NCBI RefSeq assembly: GCF_011075055.1
Contig: NC_058155.1
Location: forward strand, 7,597,537 to 7,661,536
From: Mangifera indica
Lineage: Eukaryota > Streptophyta > Magnoliopsida > Sapindales > Anacardiaceae
Direction of reading: 5' to 3'
Length of the DNA stretch: 64,000 bases
In this document: one piece after another, positions 1 through 18,565 of the stretch
How positions within the stretch are numbered: position 1 is the first letter of the stretch
Layout: each line of letters begins with the position of its first letter
Position numbers and translations under genes: made by a program
Notes under the pieces: model-generated
The model's database searches: none
What the model was told of the DNA's origin: nothing
The model's input: the letters and a program-made list of their open reading frames with translations, nothing else

Positions 1-357
1 GCAAGATCATCTGCAGAATCAGAATTTAGGGCTATTGCTCAAGGATTGTGTGAACTGCTATGGCTGAAGATTATCCTAGATGATTTAAGAGTCAAATGGG
101 AAGGTCCTATGAAACTTCATTGTGACAACAAGTCAGCTATCAATATTGCTCATAATCCTATACAACATGATAGGACAAAACATATTGAAATTGATAGACA
201 TTTCATTAAAGAGAAATTGGAGGAAGGATTAGTGTGTATGTCTTATGTTCCATCAGAATGTCAATTAGCTGATGTTCTAACAAAGAGGTTGAACAGTTCG
301 AGATTCCATGATCTTGTATTCAAGCTGGGAATGGAAGACATCTATTCCTCAGCTTGA
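1..357 (+). mobile_element. Ty1-copia retrotransposon, 3' end of pol (RNase H), partial
   Basis: The frame is open from base 1 to the TGA at 355-357 and gives the last 118 residues of a copia polyprotein. It begins ARSSAESEFRAIAQG, the usual start of the RNase H domain. It then has the catalytic-region block CDNKSAINIAHNP, followed by RTKHIEIDRHFIKEK and the ADVLTKRL tail typical of plant copia elements. A purine-rich polypurine tract (GAGGGGGAG) follows at about 355-363 and leads directly into the LTR at 365. The rest of the element lies left of the window. This short stretch shows no frame break, so the insertion may be fairly young. The superfamily is certain from the motifs; the lineage is not resolved. 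Confidence 0.93.
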
Positions 358-364
358 GGGGGAG

Positions 365-617
365 TGTTAAGTTGTAAATAAATTAAGAAGTAATGAGTTG
401 TAAATAAAATTAAGAAATCCCTTAAATGAAGGGATTAAGTTAGATTAGGAAGTACCCAATTTAAAATCCCTTGAATAAAGGGATTAAACAATTTTCCAGA
501 TTTAGGAGTGATTTAGTTTCTTATTTTTCCTCTTGTAATCTACTATATAATACCATGTACTATCAATTCAAGAATTAGAAGAAAAATTCAGAATTATTTT
601 TCTCATATTTCATCACA
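365..617 (+). repeat. 3' LTR of the Ty1-copia element
   Basis: The LTR starts TGTTAAG immediately after the polypurine tract and ends ATTTCATCACA, so it has TG...CA ends and is 253 bp long. A TATA-like box (CTATATAATACC) lies near 542-553. Inside are two near-repeats of AATTAAGAAR and AAGGGATTAA. The right boundary is independently fixed: from 618 onward the sequence matches 11117 onward, while everything to the left does not. Confidence 0.88.
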
Positions 618-2492
618 GTATTTAATTTATAAAAAAAAGAAATACTTCAACAACCAATCAAGTACCTGCTTCAGAAGTTTGATTTGTGAAGGTTTTATTC
701 CAAAATAAGAATTCGATTCCAGAAGCTCCAATGTTCGTGAATGTGTATCATCCGACGTCATGATCGCAAATGGAATCTCTTTACATTCTCCTATAAATTT
801 GAAAGTGACATCACTGCTGTAAAAAATCTACATGAAGTTTCTTACAGAGAGTGATGCACACTAAACATGAACTTGAGGAGAACTAGGTCTGATTGCATAA
901 TTTCATAATTTTCAACAGAAATCAAAATCAAACTGTTTCAGTTATAGCATGGCCACCTACTTTACTATCAGTATTTTCATAGAATAAGCTTTTGCCGATA
1001 ACAAACCTTCTGTGAGTTGGCAGCTAGCATCCTGAAGAGCCAAAATACACTCAATGTAGTGCTGTAAAAAACATGTTCCAGTAGTGGTTTCTGCTGGAAG
1101 AGCCAACTGCAAGATATTAAAAAATTATTAGTTACTGATGTCAGAACAACTTCAAACAGATTTAAAGGAAAAGTTATCATTAGAAGTTATGTCAAATAAA
1201 TAACAAGCTGTTAGATTAAAAAAAAGTCATTAACTTATAGTAACTAAATTTGGACATTTTCTATGAAGGATGAGTGGTATAATAACAGAAAATATGCTTA
1301 TCATTCCCACTTCATTTGTGAGATACAATAACTAGGAATAACTAGAGATAAAATCATAAATTAAAGTAAAATATCGAAGTGATAAAAAAAACAATTATAT
1401 ATACTATGATTCACAAAAATAATTTAATACCCAATTAATACAATAATAAAGCACACACCTTAATTCCATTGTATCCAAGGCGTTCCCCAAGACCACCTGC
1501 GACAAGAACAAAGGCAGCATTCTTAGCTTCCTTAACTCCTGCCTGCTCATAATTGATAAAGGTATCATCACCAAAAATTAAAGATTCTCCCATTGGAACC
1601 TGCAAAAATTATTTCCAACTTATCAGCCAAATTCTACTCACTCATTTATTTGCTGTGCTAAACTGCTGATACTAGTGGAATCAAACATCATTCTCTTCAG
1701 CTATATAACCCCAAGAGAATGACAAACTTCTAAGTCCTCACAAAATCGTAGTGGGTTGAGCTACAGTTTGTGGAGTTTTGGTGGCACTCAACCATTATAA
1801 AACTAAATTCAAACTTCCGCTCATTTAAACTATATGTTATGGAATTTTGTTAATTCTGTACTGGGGAGAAGCCAAAATTATCAAGGAGCTCGTATACAAG
1901 CAGGCCAAGCAAAATAGAGCATTTCTCCTTTAACAAGGAAAATGAAGCACAGAATCCGGAGACATAACACAAATCAAATGAAATTATGTGGTTAGATGAC
2001 TTCTGCCCCTTGTCCATGAATTCCCATATCATCAACTAACAATAAGATATAGTGTCATTGCAATAAATGTTGATTGATAATCAAAATGCATTTCTCATTA
2101 ATCAATCAACAAACACATTTGCATTTGTAGATATGTCTAAAAATTGCTTATCAAAATTATTTTGCAGGAGGAACTTGAGATAGTATATTGGTTGGAAATT
2201 CATAATGAAAATTCTATAATAATTTTATCATAATTTTCAGCTGATTAATTGACTAAAACTGAAAATTTGTAAGTCTAAGAAGCATGAAATTTAAATTTAC
2301 TTACAGAAGGAGTGAAGCCATCAAATGGATTCTTCCCACTTTGAGTCCCCTAAAAGTTCTCTAGCAGTTTTAATGTAAGATTTCAAACCACCAGGATAGC
2401 TAAAGTTAAGCCGAGCCACCTAAAAGGAACAGAGACATGAAATTATAAGAACAAAAAACAGAAAAAAGGAAAAAAAATACATATTTTGACAC
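618..2492 (-). pseudogene. Truncated duplicate of UDP-sugar pyrophosphorylase (exons 3-6)
   Basis: This stretch matches 11117-12988 of the intact USP gene across exons and introns alike, so it is a genomic duplication and not a retrocopy. It holds counterparts of exon 3 (2305-2419), exon 4 (1459-1599), exon 5 (1007-1106) and exon 6 (666-790). Exon 3 is 115 bp against 117 bp in the parent: the parent reads ACTCAAAAAATGGGAAG and the copy ACTCAAAGTGGGAAG, a 2-bp loss that shifts the frame after Ser-Lys. Exon 4 carries a Thr-to-Met change next to the substrate loop but keeps the AGGLGERLG motif. The start, the first two exons and the whole 3' half are absent. The left end abuts the copia LTR exactly and the right end stops inside intron 2. 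It cannot encode a working enzyme. Confidence 0.93.
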
Positions 2493-3934
2493 CAAAATCA
2501 TTATGTGTTTATGGCAAGCTTAGAATTTACTGATTGATCTTCCTGAAAGTTTCTTTAAAGGCTAACTAATAAGCAATCAAAATTCAAAACAATGCATCTT
2601 GCTGTTCTCGATTGTGTTTAGAGTGGTTACCTGGAATTTTCAAATTGGTCAGGCACATGAATCTGATAAAAGTTGTTCCCTGCTAGCAGCAGTAGTCAGA
2701 AGTCTTTTCTTAAATAAGAAATCACGCAAACAAATGTCCTCTGGTTTAGTAGGCACATCTGAACAAGAAGTCTTCTAGAAGGGTCACCAATTCCAAGTGC
2801 ATCATATTTATATTATTTTTCCCTCGTTTGTCAAAACATATTTATATTATTTTATTTAAATATTATTAATCATTATTTTATTTCTGTGTTTCAAAATATT
2901 ATAATAATATCGCTATCGAACTGTATTATAAATAGTTTTTGTGAAGTTTAAGTGTCATTTTTTTAATTTTATTAGCGAAAATGGATATTTTTCTTGTCTT
3001 GTTTTAAAAATTAACATATTCATTTTAGGTATTATAAAGTATATTATAGTCCTAACTATCCGCATTATAATATTTAATTTTTTGGGTTATAATTATAGTT
3101 TTTTAAACTATTGGTGGTATATTGACATTTTTAAAAATACCCCCAAACATTTTTTTGAATTTCTAAAACCCTTTGAAAAAAATTTGTTAACACCATAGTA
3201 GTTAATTGTGTATTGTATGTTATATCGAAAATCTAATTTCTTTATATTATATATCGTATATTATATTATATCATATAATATATCTTTTTAATAATAATAA
3301 TAATACAATAATAAAAAAATTCTAAGAGAGAGAGAGAGAAACCAGCCAATCATGGCGTTGGAAAAGGGAATGAGAAAAATAAAAAAACTTTGAGAGAGAA
3401 AATAAAACATTTAAAATTTTAATTATAAGAAAAAATTATTAATTTTTAAAATTTAAAAGAAAATTAAATAATATTTTATTATTTTTAATATATTACTAAT
3501 TAAATAATAATTTTACTCTAAAATTTAATTAATTTTAATAATTTATAATCTGGTGTTTGGTTTTTCAATAGTTAAATAGTACTAATTCGAGAGTATAATA
3601 AAGTTTGGGTTTTGACCTATATAAGTTTATGGCAAAATATATGTACGCTTCATAGTGTACCGTCCTCCCCCCCGGAAAATGATAAACTTTGATTCTGTTT
3701 CTACTATTTCTTCGCCTATGGTTAGCTTTTGATGTCCTTCCTCGGCAGACATGGATAACCGGACTACTCAAGAGACACATATACAGAGAGGCAATTGCAG
3801 TGCTTCTTCAATGGTGGCTGTATTCCCACTTTTCTTGCCTGAAATATTTGTTTTGGTATTTGCTTAAACGCTTGGCTCACGCATTCTGAGTAACCTTGCA
3901 CCCGCAGAAAGGTAGCCACACCAAAACACTTAAC
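2493..3934. other. Intergenic, AT-rich, no gene recognised
   Basis: This is the spacer between the USP fragment and the BTB gene. It is strongly AT-rich at 2810-3580, with TATAT runs near 3240-3290, an (AG)n tract near 3325-3341, and a (C)n tract at about 3667-3672. Short open frames here have no recognisable domain. The stretch from about 3600 on is less AT-rich and probably holds the BTB gene promoter. Confidence 0.6.
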
Positions 3935-3940
3935 TATAAA
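3935..3940 (+). promoter_or_regulatory. Candidate TATA box of the BTB/POZ gene
   Basis: TATAAA lies 63 bp upstream of the ATG at 4003, in the context AACTATAAATGTA. This spacing would allow a 5' leader of about 30-40 nt. It is a motif match only. Confidence 0.5.
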
Positions 3941-4002
3941 TGTATTACCCTACAACGTTCCTCAACTGAACCCAAACCAGAAATTGGAAAACAGAGAAGA
4001 AG

Positions 4003-5203
4003 ATGTCGAATTGCCAAGGTTGCAGGAGGACATACTGGTCATACGAATGTGGCATCTGCAAAGACTGCTTCGTGAGGTCGGGAAAAACAGTTAACGAGCT
4101 GCAACGAGAGATCGAAGAGCTTAAAGACAAAATTGCCTTCTTACGGATTCCTTCTCCACTTGATCATCACGATCAGCCATCTTACACCGACGTCGTTTTG
4201 CTGACTGCCTCCGACGACGGAACTCCTGAGTCCTCCGTTCCTGTCCCGGCTCACAAGGCCGTTTTGGTCAGTACTCTGTACCCATTTCACACATTTGCTG
4301 AATTACTCATGCCCATAATATATTTTTTTTTTTTATGATGCATAAAGTTTTGAATATAAAATAAATTATATAGATGATATATCATATTATTTTATTTTTA
4401 ATTTAAAGTTATATTTAATTTAATTTTTGAATAGATATTTAAATCAAACAGGTCAAACCATTTATCAGACTTTTTTTTTGTTTTCTTCCCTTAAGGTCTT
4501 AGACTTAGACATTGATTTTTCAAAAAGATCGAGTCTTTAAAGTATACGATGAACTCCTCTGCAAAATATTGACGCACGTGTAAACAAGGTGCTCTACCAA
4601 ACTAATGGACTCTTCTAAATTAAAAATAAAATAATATCTAATTATATAACGATACATTATCTGTATATTTAATTTTATATTCAAGACTGGATAGCATTGC
4701 TCTTTCTTACGTATAGATATTATTTTATAATTGTAATATCTGAACAGGTGAATCGTTCGCCAATGTTGAAAGCCAAGCTAGAGAATGAGATGGAAGAAAA
4801 GCAGACTGCAAGCATAGAGATCAGTGACGTATCACATGATGTTCTCTGTGAATTTATCAACTATCTGTACACTGCTGAAATATGCCTTGATGAGAAACTG
4901 GCCTGTGAACTTCTAGAATTAGCTGAAAATTATGAGGTTAAGCATCTTAAAGCCTACTGTGAGGAGTTCCTGGTGTCCAAATTGAACTGGGAAAATTCAA
5001 TCACGAGATACGTATTTGCACACCGACACAATGCAAAACGTCTCCTTCTTGCAGCGGTATCATTGATCACAAACAATATGAGCAGCTTCATTGAAAGGGA
5101 TGAGTATATGAAGCTTGTTAAAAAGGAGCCTGGCCTGCTTGTGGAAATCTACGAAGCTTACCTCTACAAACAGATCAATCCTGTTCCCGGGAAATCTCCA
5201 TAG
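4003..5203 (+). CDS. BTB/POZ domain protein (At4g08455-like), 2 exons
   Basis: Exon 1 (4003-4266, 88 codons) joins exon 2 (4748-5203) at a phase-0 GT-AG intron to give 239 aa. The N-terminus (about residues 4-25) is a short Cys-rich module, CQGC...CGICKDC, possibly a small zinc-binding motif. It is followed by a short coiled-coil (ELQREIEELKDKIAF). The BTB fold starts near YTDVVLLTA, with PVPAHKAVL and then NRSPMLKAKLENEMEE across the splice junction, and includes VLCEFINYLYTAEICL. A BACK-like helical tail (ELLELAENYEVKHLKAYCEEFL) follows. Length and order match the Arabidopsis At4g08455 type. Such proteins usually act as substrate adaptors for CUL3 ubiquitin ligases; that role is family knowledge and the target is unknown. 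It lies between the USP fragment and the USP gene, on the opposite strand to both. Confidence 0.92.
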
Positions 5204-6680
5204 CCTGCCCCCTTTGGCTAGTCTGGCTTTCTTGTGTGATGATCTGAAGAAAGAGATATTCTTGCTCTCAGATGGGGTTTGAGTTATTTGTCAGTTAACA
5301 TTACATTTGATGGGAATTTTATTAAAGAAGAAATGCCAAAAACTTCAGGGCCTGAAAGTGTTAATATTTGCATCACTTTGTACATAAAGAACTCTTCTGC
5401 ATCTCTGTTTTCATGAAATATTCTCGTTAAATTGGATTGCACATGCAAATGTGTTTGTTTTAATCTAACTCTTCTTTAAATAGGGAAGTCCTACAGATCT
5501 CTTGTGGGACACCAGCGTAACAAGCATAACAGATGTACAAACCTAGATTTATTCCCTAAAACTTTTAATATTCTATTAGTTTAACTAACCTCTAATGTTT
5601 AGTTGTGTATAATTATATATTACACTAGTGTTAACTTTCCAGATAATTTTGACGTAGCTGTAACTTCGTCCACTGCTTCTTTACTCCAATAGCGCCAAAA
5701 CTTATATGCAGAATTTTGTACTTAATCCAGCCAAAATTTCCACCACCCTCGAAAGATATGCAGAAACAGGTCCAGAGTCAATGCATCCAGAATCATCGAA
5801 TATGGCTATTGAAAACGGGTTGCAGCATGGCTTAGACAAGTATTTGGTCACTGTGATTAAGTTGAAAGCATCATTTAATAGACAGTCATAAATACGATTT
5901 GCAGTCAATGATTAACAAATAAGCATCATTCAAATTTATAATTCCTAGAGAAGAAAAATCCGAACAAGATATCTTCTCTCCTAAAAGTCTCTAAATAGAA
6001 AACAATGACCAATTTCGCTACAATCACGATAATCATTCAGCATTGAATAAGTGTTATTTATTGCCAACCCAAAAATCAACAATCACAATTAGAGTAAAAT
6101 TGCAATTTTACCATATCAAAACCAGTACAGTATCCTCTATGTCATTAACTATTGCACTATCCTAAATTTTTGTAATTGTTTTCCTACTATTTATGCAGAA
6201 CAAAGAGAAAGGGAGGGCTAAGATGAGATACACCTATAGTCACCTGGTAGCACATTATACCGTCAAAGCTTAACATCTTGAGTTCTTGTTTTCCTTTTTT
6301 GCTTATTATGTAATTTCGCATCACTGAGATGATAACAACCCTGTTGATGCATGCTATTAATCTTTTCGACCAAACCACGTATAAATTTATCACCTTCTAC
6401 TTGTATAATTGTGTGTTCATATTCTTGCACCCAAATCTTAGTTGCATTGCAGAAATACCAGCACTGAACACGTATTCAAAAATTCATCAAAGCAATAAAC
6501 ATTTAAAAGAATTAAGGACTCTATATAAAATTTAACCTTAAAGGGGCATAACAGTATCATCATCTCTGAAAAAATAAAAGGACTTCAGACCAACTTATTC
6601 CTAACCCCATAAATTGGTAAAATGCTTCATAACAGATTAAAGAACTTAAATCAATGACTACCTCCCTGTATATGTTCATT
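5204..6680. other. Intergenic between convergent BTB and USP genes
   Basis: It should contain the 3' UTRs of both the BTB gene (+) and the USP gene (-). There are several AATAAA-like signals and no open frame with a recognisable domain. No transposon ends were found. Confidence 0.55.
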
Positions 6681-14458
<7,778 letters not shown>

Positions 14459-15107
14459 TGACAAGGAAGAAGCAAACGACGAGGCGTTGGGCTGGAAGGA
14501 GTTTGTAGACAGTAATTATAATTTATACGAACACTCCTGGTTTCTAGCGTACGTGTTTAAAGGCGATATCTTGAGTTTCAGTTGAGGTGGTCTTCTTCTT
14601 GATGTGTATCTTCGAGCCGAATAAGTTTATATGATTAGTGACTGGTGACCGACAGTACCTGTTGCAATGCAACCGCTTCTCAGGGAGGTTAAAAGGCAAC
14701 TTTAACAGACGTTACTCAATCACTGACGAACAAGAGAATATTCGTCATTACAGAATTCAAAGATGGACCCCTTGGTATTATGAAATAACAATATTTCCCA
14801 TACCTTTTGGAAAAATCCACATCACCCCAATATTTCCCATACCTTTTGGAAAAATCCACATCACCCCAATTTTTATAAGTCAGCCATTAACTTTATTTAG
14901 AGTAGGACATTTTCATCATTTTATATAATATATCATTACACAAAAAATAATATAACCTAATAAAAAAACTAATATCACAAAATAATCAATCATAAAATTT
15001 ATTTTTTTGAGTTTTCACTATACATTTCTTGGCCAACTTATAAAAGTCAAAAGATTAGTTTGAGTTGTTAATAGAGATGAAAAATAGGATAAATGGAAGT
15101 CATGAAA
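14459..15107. other. USP promoter side and spacer
   Basis: This is the upstream region of the USP gene on the minus strand. It contains a 39-bp tandem repeat (listed separately) and AT-rich DNA. No gene was recognised. Confidence 0.5.
14789..14867. repeat. 39-bp tandem duplication
   Basis: Two essentially identical 39-bp units, starting at 14789 and 14828, each contain CCCATACCTTTTGGAAAAAT followed by CCACATCACCCC. They lie about 330 bp upstream of the USP start codon. Confidence 0.85.
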
Positions 15108-16034
15108 GGCCAATGCACTTATTCCCACCCAAGGTTTGTTGAATTGCCGAACCAGTACTCATTAAATATTAAAAACTCAAACTTTCACCTATAAGCTTTT
15201 AGAATTAACATAATCAATCAGTTATAGGGGAAAATTCATTATTTAACTAGTAATATATTAGAATTTTTAAAACTTTATATCATTTTCTTCCTAAACTCTA
15301 CAACTAATAATTTTCCCCCAAGCCTAGGTTTTGAAATGTTTCATTTTCCTTTTAAGGTTTTATTTTTTTCCTTAGATTTTCTCCAATGATCAAAATCGGT
15401 TTTGTTCCATCAACACTTTCTCACTCCTAATTTGGCTTCATCCATAGACTAATTTTTCATCTAGATGCATTCGAACGAAATTGTCTTCCTTCATTATATC
15501 TGTTGGCGCTTCTGATTCACCTTTCTTTTTTCATCGTTCAATTTCATTCGAAATCAGAACCAAAGACGAAGAGTCTAGACATGTTTGAACGAAGACCAAA
15601 CATCCAAATGTGTTTGATTGAAAGAATGAAGACAAATCAACATTCAAAATTGAAGGGGTTCTTATGTTTGGCCTTTGTTGTCTGTCTGTCAATTCAAGAG
15701 TGAAAAAGCACTGATGGAACGAAGAGAGACTGTCAACGAAACTAAGAGAGACCGTCGATGGAATGAAACCAATTCCAATCACTAGAGAAAAGCAAGGAAA
15801 AAAATAAAAACCTTAGGGGGAAAATGAAACTTTTCAAAACTTATGTTTGGAGAGGGAAAATTGTTATTTTTTAAAGTTTAGGAGAAAACTAAGATTAAGT
15901 TTTATAATTTTAAATATTTTATTGGTAAAATGATGACTTTACATTAGAATTAATCAATTCTATTAATTTTAACTACTCGCCGATGAAAGTTTGAGATTTC
16001 AATATATAGCAGATATTAGTTTAGTCTTTTGGCC
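15108..16034. mobile_element. Long foldback MITE, Mutator-like
   Basis: The element starts GGCCAATGCACTTATTCCCA and ends CTTTTGGCC. The arms are complementary over hundreds of bases: for example GTTTCATTTTCC near 15340 pairs with the AAAATGAAAC stretch near 15820, and TTTTTTTCC pairs with GGAAAAAAA. The flanks read GTCATGAAA on the left and TTTATGAAA on the right, a decayed 9-bp target duplication. Several short open frames inside are by-products of the folded sequence. Confidence 0.72.
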
Positions 16035-17125
16035 TTTATGAAAAAAATGAAATAATAAATTGAAAAAGTAAGAGAAAAATTAAGAAAACGTAAAAACCAA
16101 TATATTTTATATCATATGAATTCAATATATTTTAAAATACATATCATTTTTTATTTGTATCATATCGTATTGTAAGATACTGATAACTATGATTCAAACT
16201 AATGATAAGAGGATGTATTTTATAGTTTTTGAAGTTGCAAGGTTTGAAATAGGTTAGAAAACCCTTTATTTCAGGATGATAAAGATTATGAAGGGTAAAA
16301 TCAGGATTGAAATGGGCAAAGGTGGTCAATATGAGCGAAAGTTGAATAGAGTTTGTAATTGTTCAATTGCAGAAGAATATAATTTAGAGAAGTTAAAGTT
16401 CTGGGCAATTTTAATTTAAGCTATGATATAAGGAAAAATAAATAAATGTTGACGGAGAGATTAGCTTGAGTGATTAAGAGAAAAAGTCTCTTGTGAAAGG
16501 TTAGGATTCAAGTAATTTATTCACTTATATTAAAAAAATCTTGGATTAATTAACTTATAAAATCCTAATATATCAAATCCAGTGATAATGAGTTTGATTA
16601 TTATATATCAAAATTTATCTGTCTGACAAAATTGGGCAAAGTTCTCCCGTTATCAAAATAAATAAATAAATGTTTATATGGCTCTTGGACATGATTTTTA
16701 ACAAATTTTAATGTTAACGGCGTTAATGATACTTTTGAAAAAGAAATATTTTAATTTTTTAAATTAATTATCAAGATTTATGACTCGCAATAATTCAATT
16801 CAAAGTCTAAACTGGCTTAAAGCATTTACTTTGAGATGAGATCTTCACGTTGGCAAATACCAAATGGGCCATCAAACGAGATTTGATGTGCAAATTTTCA
16901 ACTTGTATTTCTGTAACTAATTTTTTTCTAACGACCAGATTTGGTGACCTGTACAACCATGACCAATAATTTTTCATAAAGTCGCTTTAAACCTACGCCA
17001 TTAACTTTTCTATTTTTGGTTTGTCTTTTCATGTGTTGATGCTTTAACCGATTCCAAAGCATATGCTATATTGATAAAGGCCTTCAGCCAGGCCCATATT
17101 CCATGCATGCAAACTATAAAACAAA
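16035..17125. other. Intergenic AT-rich, nothing recognised
   Basis: There are no open frames with domains and no clear transposon ends. It is low-complexity AT-rich DNA between two foldback elements. Confidence 0.5.
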
Positions 17126-17600
17126 GGCGGAAAGACTCATGCCCACCCAAGGCCCGGTCTAATCACATGTTTTTATCTATAAAATTTTAAAAAACTAAAT
17201 ATTTATATTATTATTAAAATTAAGGATAAAATAATTATTTTAAATAATTTTAAAAATAAATTTTTATTTCATTTCTTTCTTTTAATTTAAAAAATTAACA
17301 ATTTTTTCAAACTCAAAATTTGAAAAGTTAATTTTTCTCCCTAAAATTTGTATTTTTTCTAATGTCTTTTCCGACGATCAAAGCTGACATTCTCACCCTT
17401 CTTCTATTGACGGTTGAATAAGGAAGGGCTGACAAATCCACAAATCTCGTTGGTGACCTGTCGTCCTCTTGTCATACAATGAACTGAAGAAGGAAGATAA
17501 GTTGTGCTCGCTTTCATCGATATCTCGCTTCGTCAAGCAATAGGATGATGACAGGTTGCCAACAAGATCTGTGGATTTGTCACCCTTACTTCTTTTTTTC
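17126..17600. mobile_element. Truncated foldback MITE of the same family
   Basis: The left end GGCGGAAAGACTCATGCCCA followed by CCCAAGG matches the family ends. The centre is an inverted repeat: GACAAATCCACAAATCTCG at 17431 pairs with the block GATCTGTGGATTTGTC ending at 17581. Symmetry would put the right end near 17886, but pairing stops by about 17600, so the right arm is deleted or replaced. Confidence 0.5.
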
Positions 17601-17869
17601 GCTTCCAACAATGAATTCTTTTCTTGTATGTCTCTGAATTAGCACTTGTGGGGAAGTTCCTTTTTTTGTATGCCTAAATTTCATCCTAGTGCAATATGAA
17701 CATTCTTTTCTCCCCTCTTGGTTGTCGAAGCACTGGTGACGATGAAGATGGAAATGTAACTTGTCTGGCATTCAGTCTTCGCATAATTAATATACACAGA
17801 GATATCTTTGTATGTATGCTCATGCAGCATATATTAATTTATTATTGTGCAGCACGAATATTGACATAT

Positions 17870-18165
17870 CCGGGCTGAGCATTATTATATATATTTACTT
17901 TAAATACATAAATAAATACATACTTACATGTATCATCATATACTCACACAATATATATTAATTGATTATTATGAACCCAGATGTTAACATCTCCTGATTG
18001 AATAATACAATACGTATCTAATTTAAATATACAAATAAATACATATTTATATGTATCATCATATAATTAGATATTACTTTATTATTAATTCAAAATTATT
18101 CAATCACATGATAATACATTTAGTATGTACTCGTCTATATACTTAAAGTAAGAACACATAGTTTC
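17870..18165. repeat. AT-rich hairpin-MITE-like repeats
   Basis: Two neighbouring blocks carry the signature AAATAAATACATAYTTAYAT followed by GTATCATCATATA. The second continues to TTCAAAATTATTCAATCACA and TGATAATACAT. The same signature occurs in the hairpin elements at 45019, 46115 and 50451. Borders are not clear. Confidence 0.4.
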
Positions 18166-18565
18166 AAAAACCTCTCTACCTGTGGAAAAGAATGAAGCAC
18201 CTGGTAATAACTTTCTTATTTCAACATCCAAATTCAAAGAAAGAAAATCCAACACTTGATAAAATAACACAACTCAACTAATAATCCCTATGCCTTCGGA
18301 TTTTCATTTCATTTCTAAATTCCTGTACATTTGTATTGGTGTACACTGTAGAGAATAAAAAATAAATCCTATAAAAATAGAAACAACATAAAGAGGGTGG
18401 TGCGTGGGGGTTTATCCTATCTCTAAACGTAGAGCAAAGACCCAAACAAGAACAGGCCTACTTTTTCTATATCTAATTTACAACAGAAAATACCCATTCT
18501 CAATTGTCCATGGCCAGTTGCCACGCTCCTAGTCAGGAGTCCACTGTACAGAGATGACTATGTTG

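Noticed and set aside
2941..3198. 85-codon Phe/Ile-rich frame
   Set aside because: AT-rich spacer; composition alone explains it and there is no domain.
14638..14928. 96-codon plus frame with repeated IFPIPFGKIHITP
   Set aside because: The repetition is the 39-bp tandem DNA duplication read in one frame; no gene evidence.
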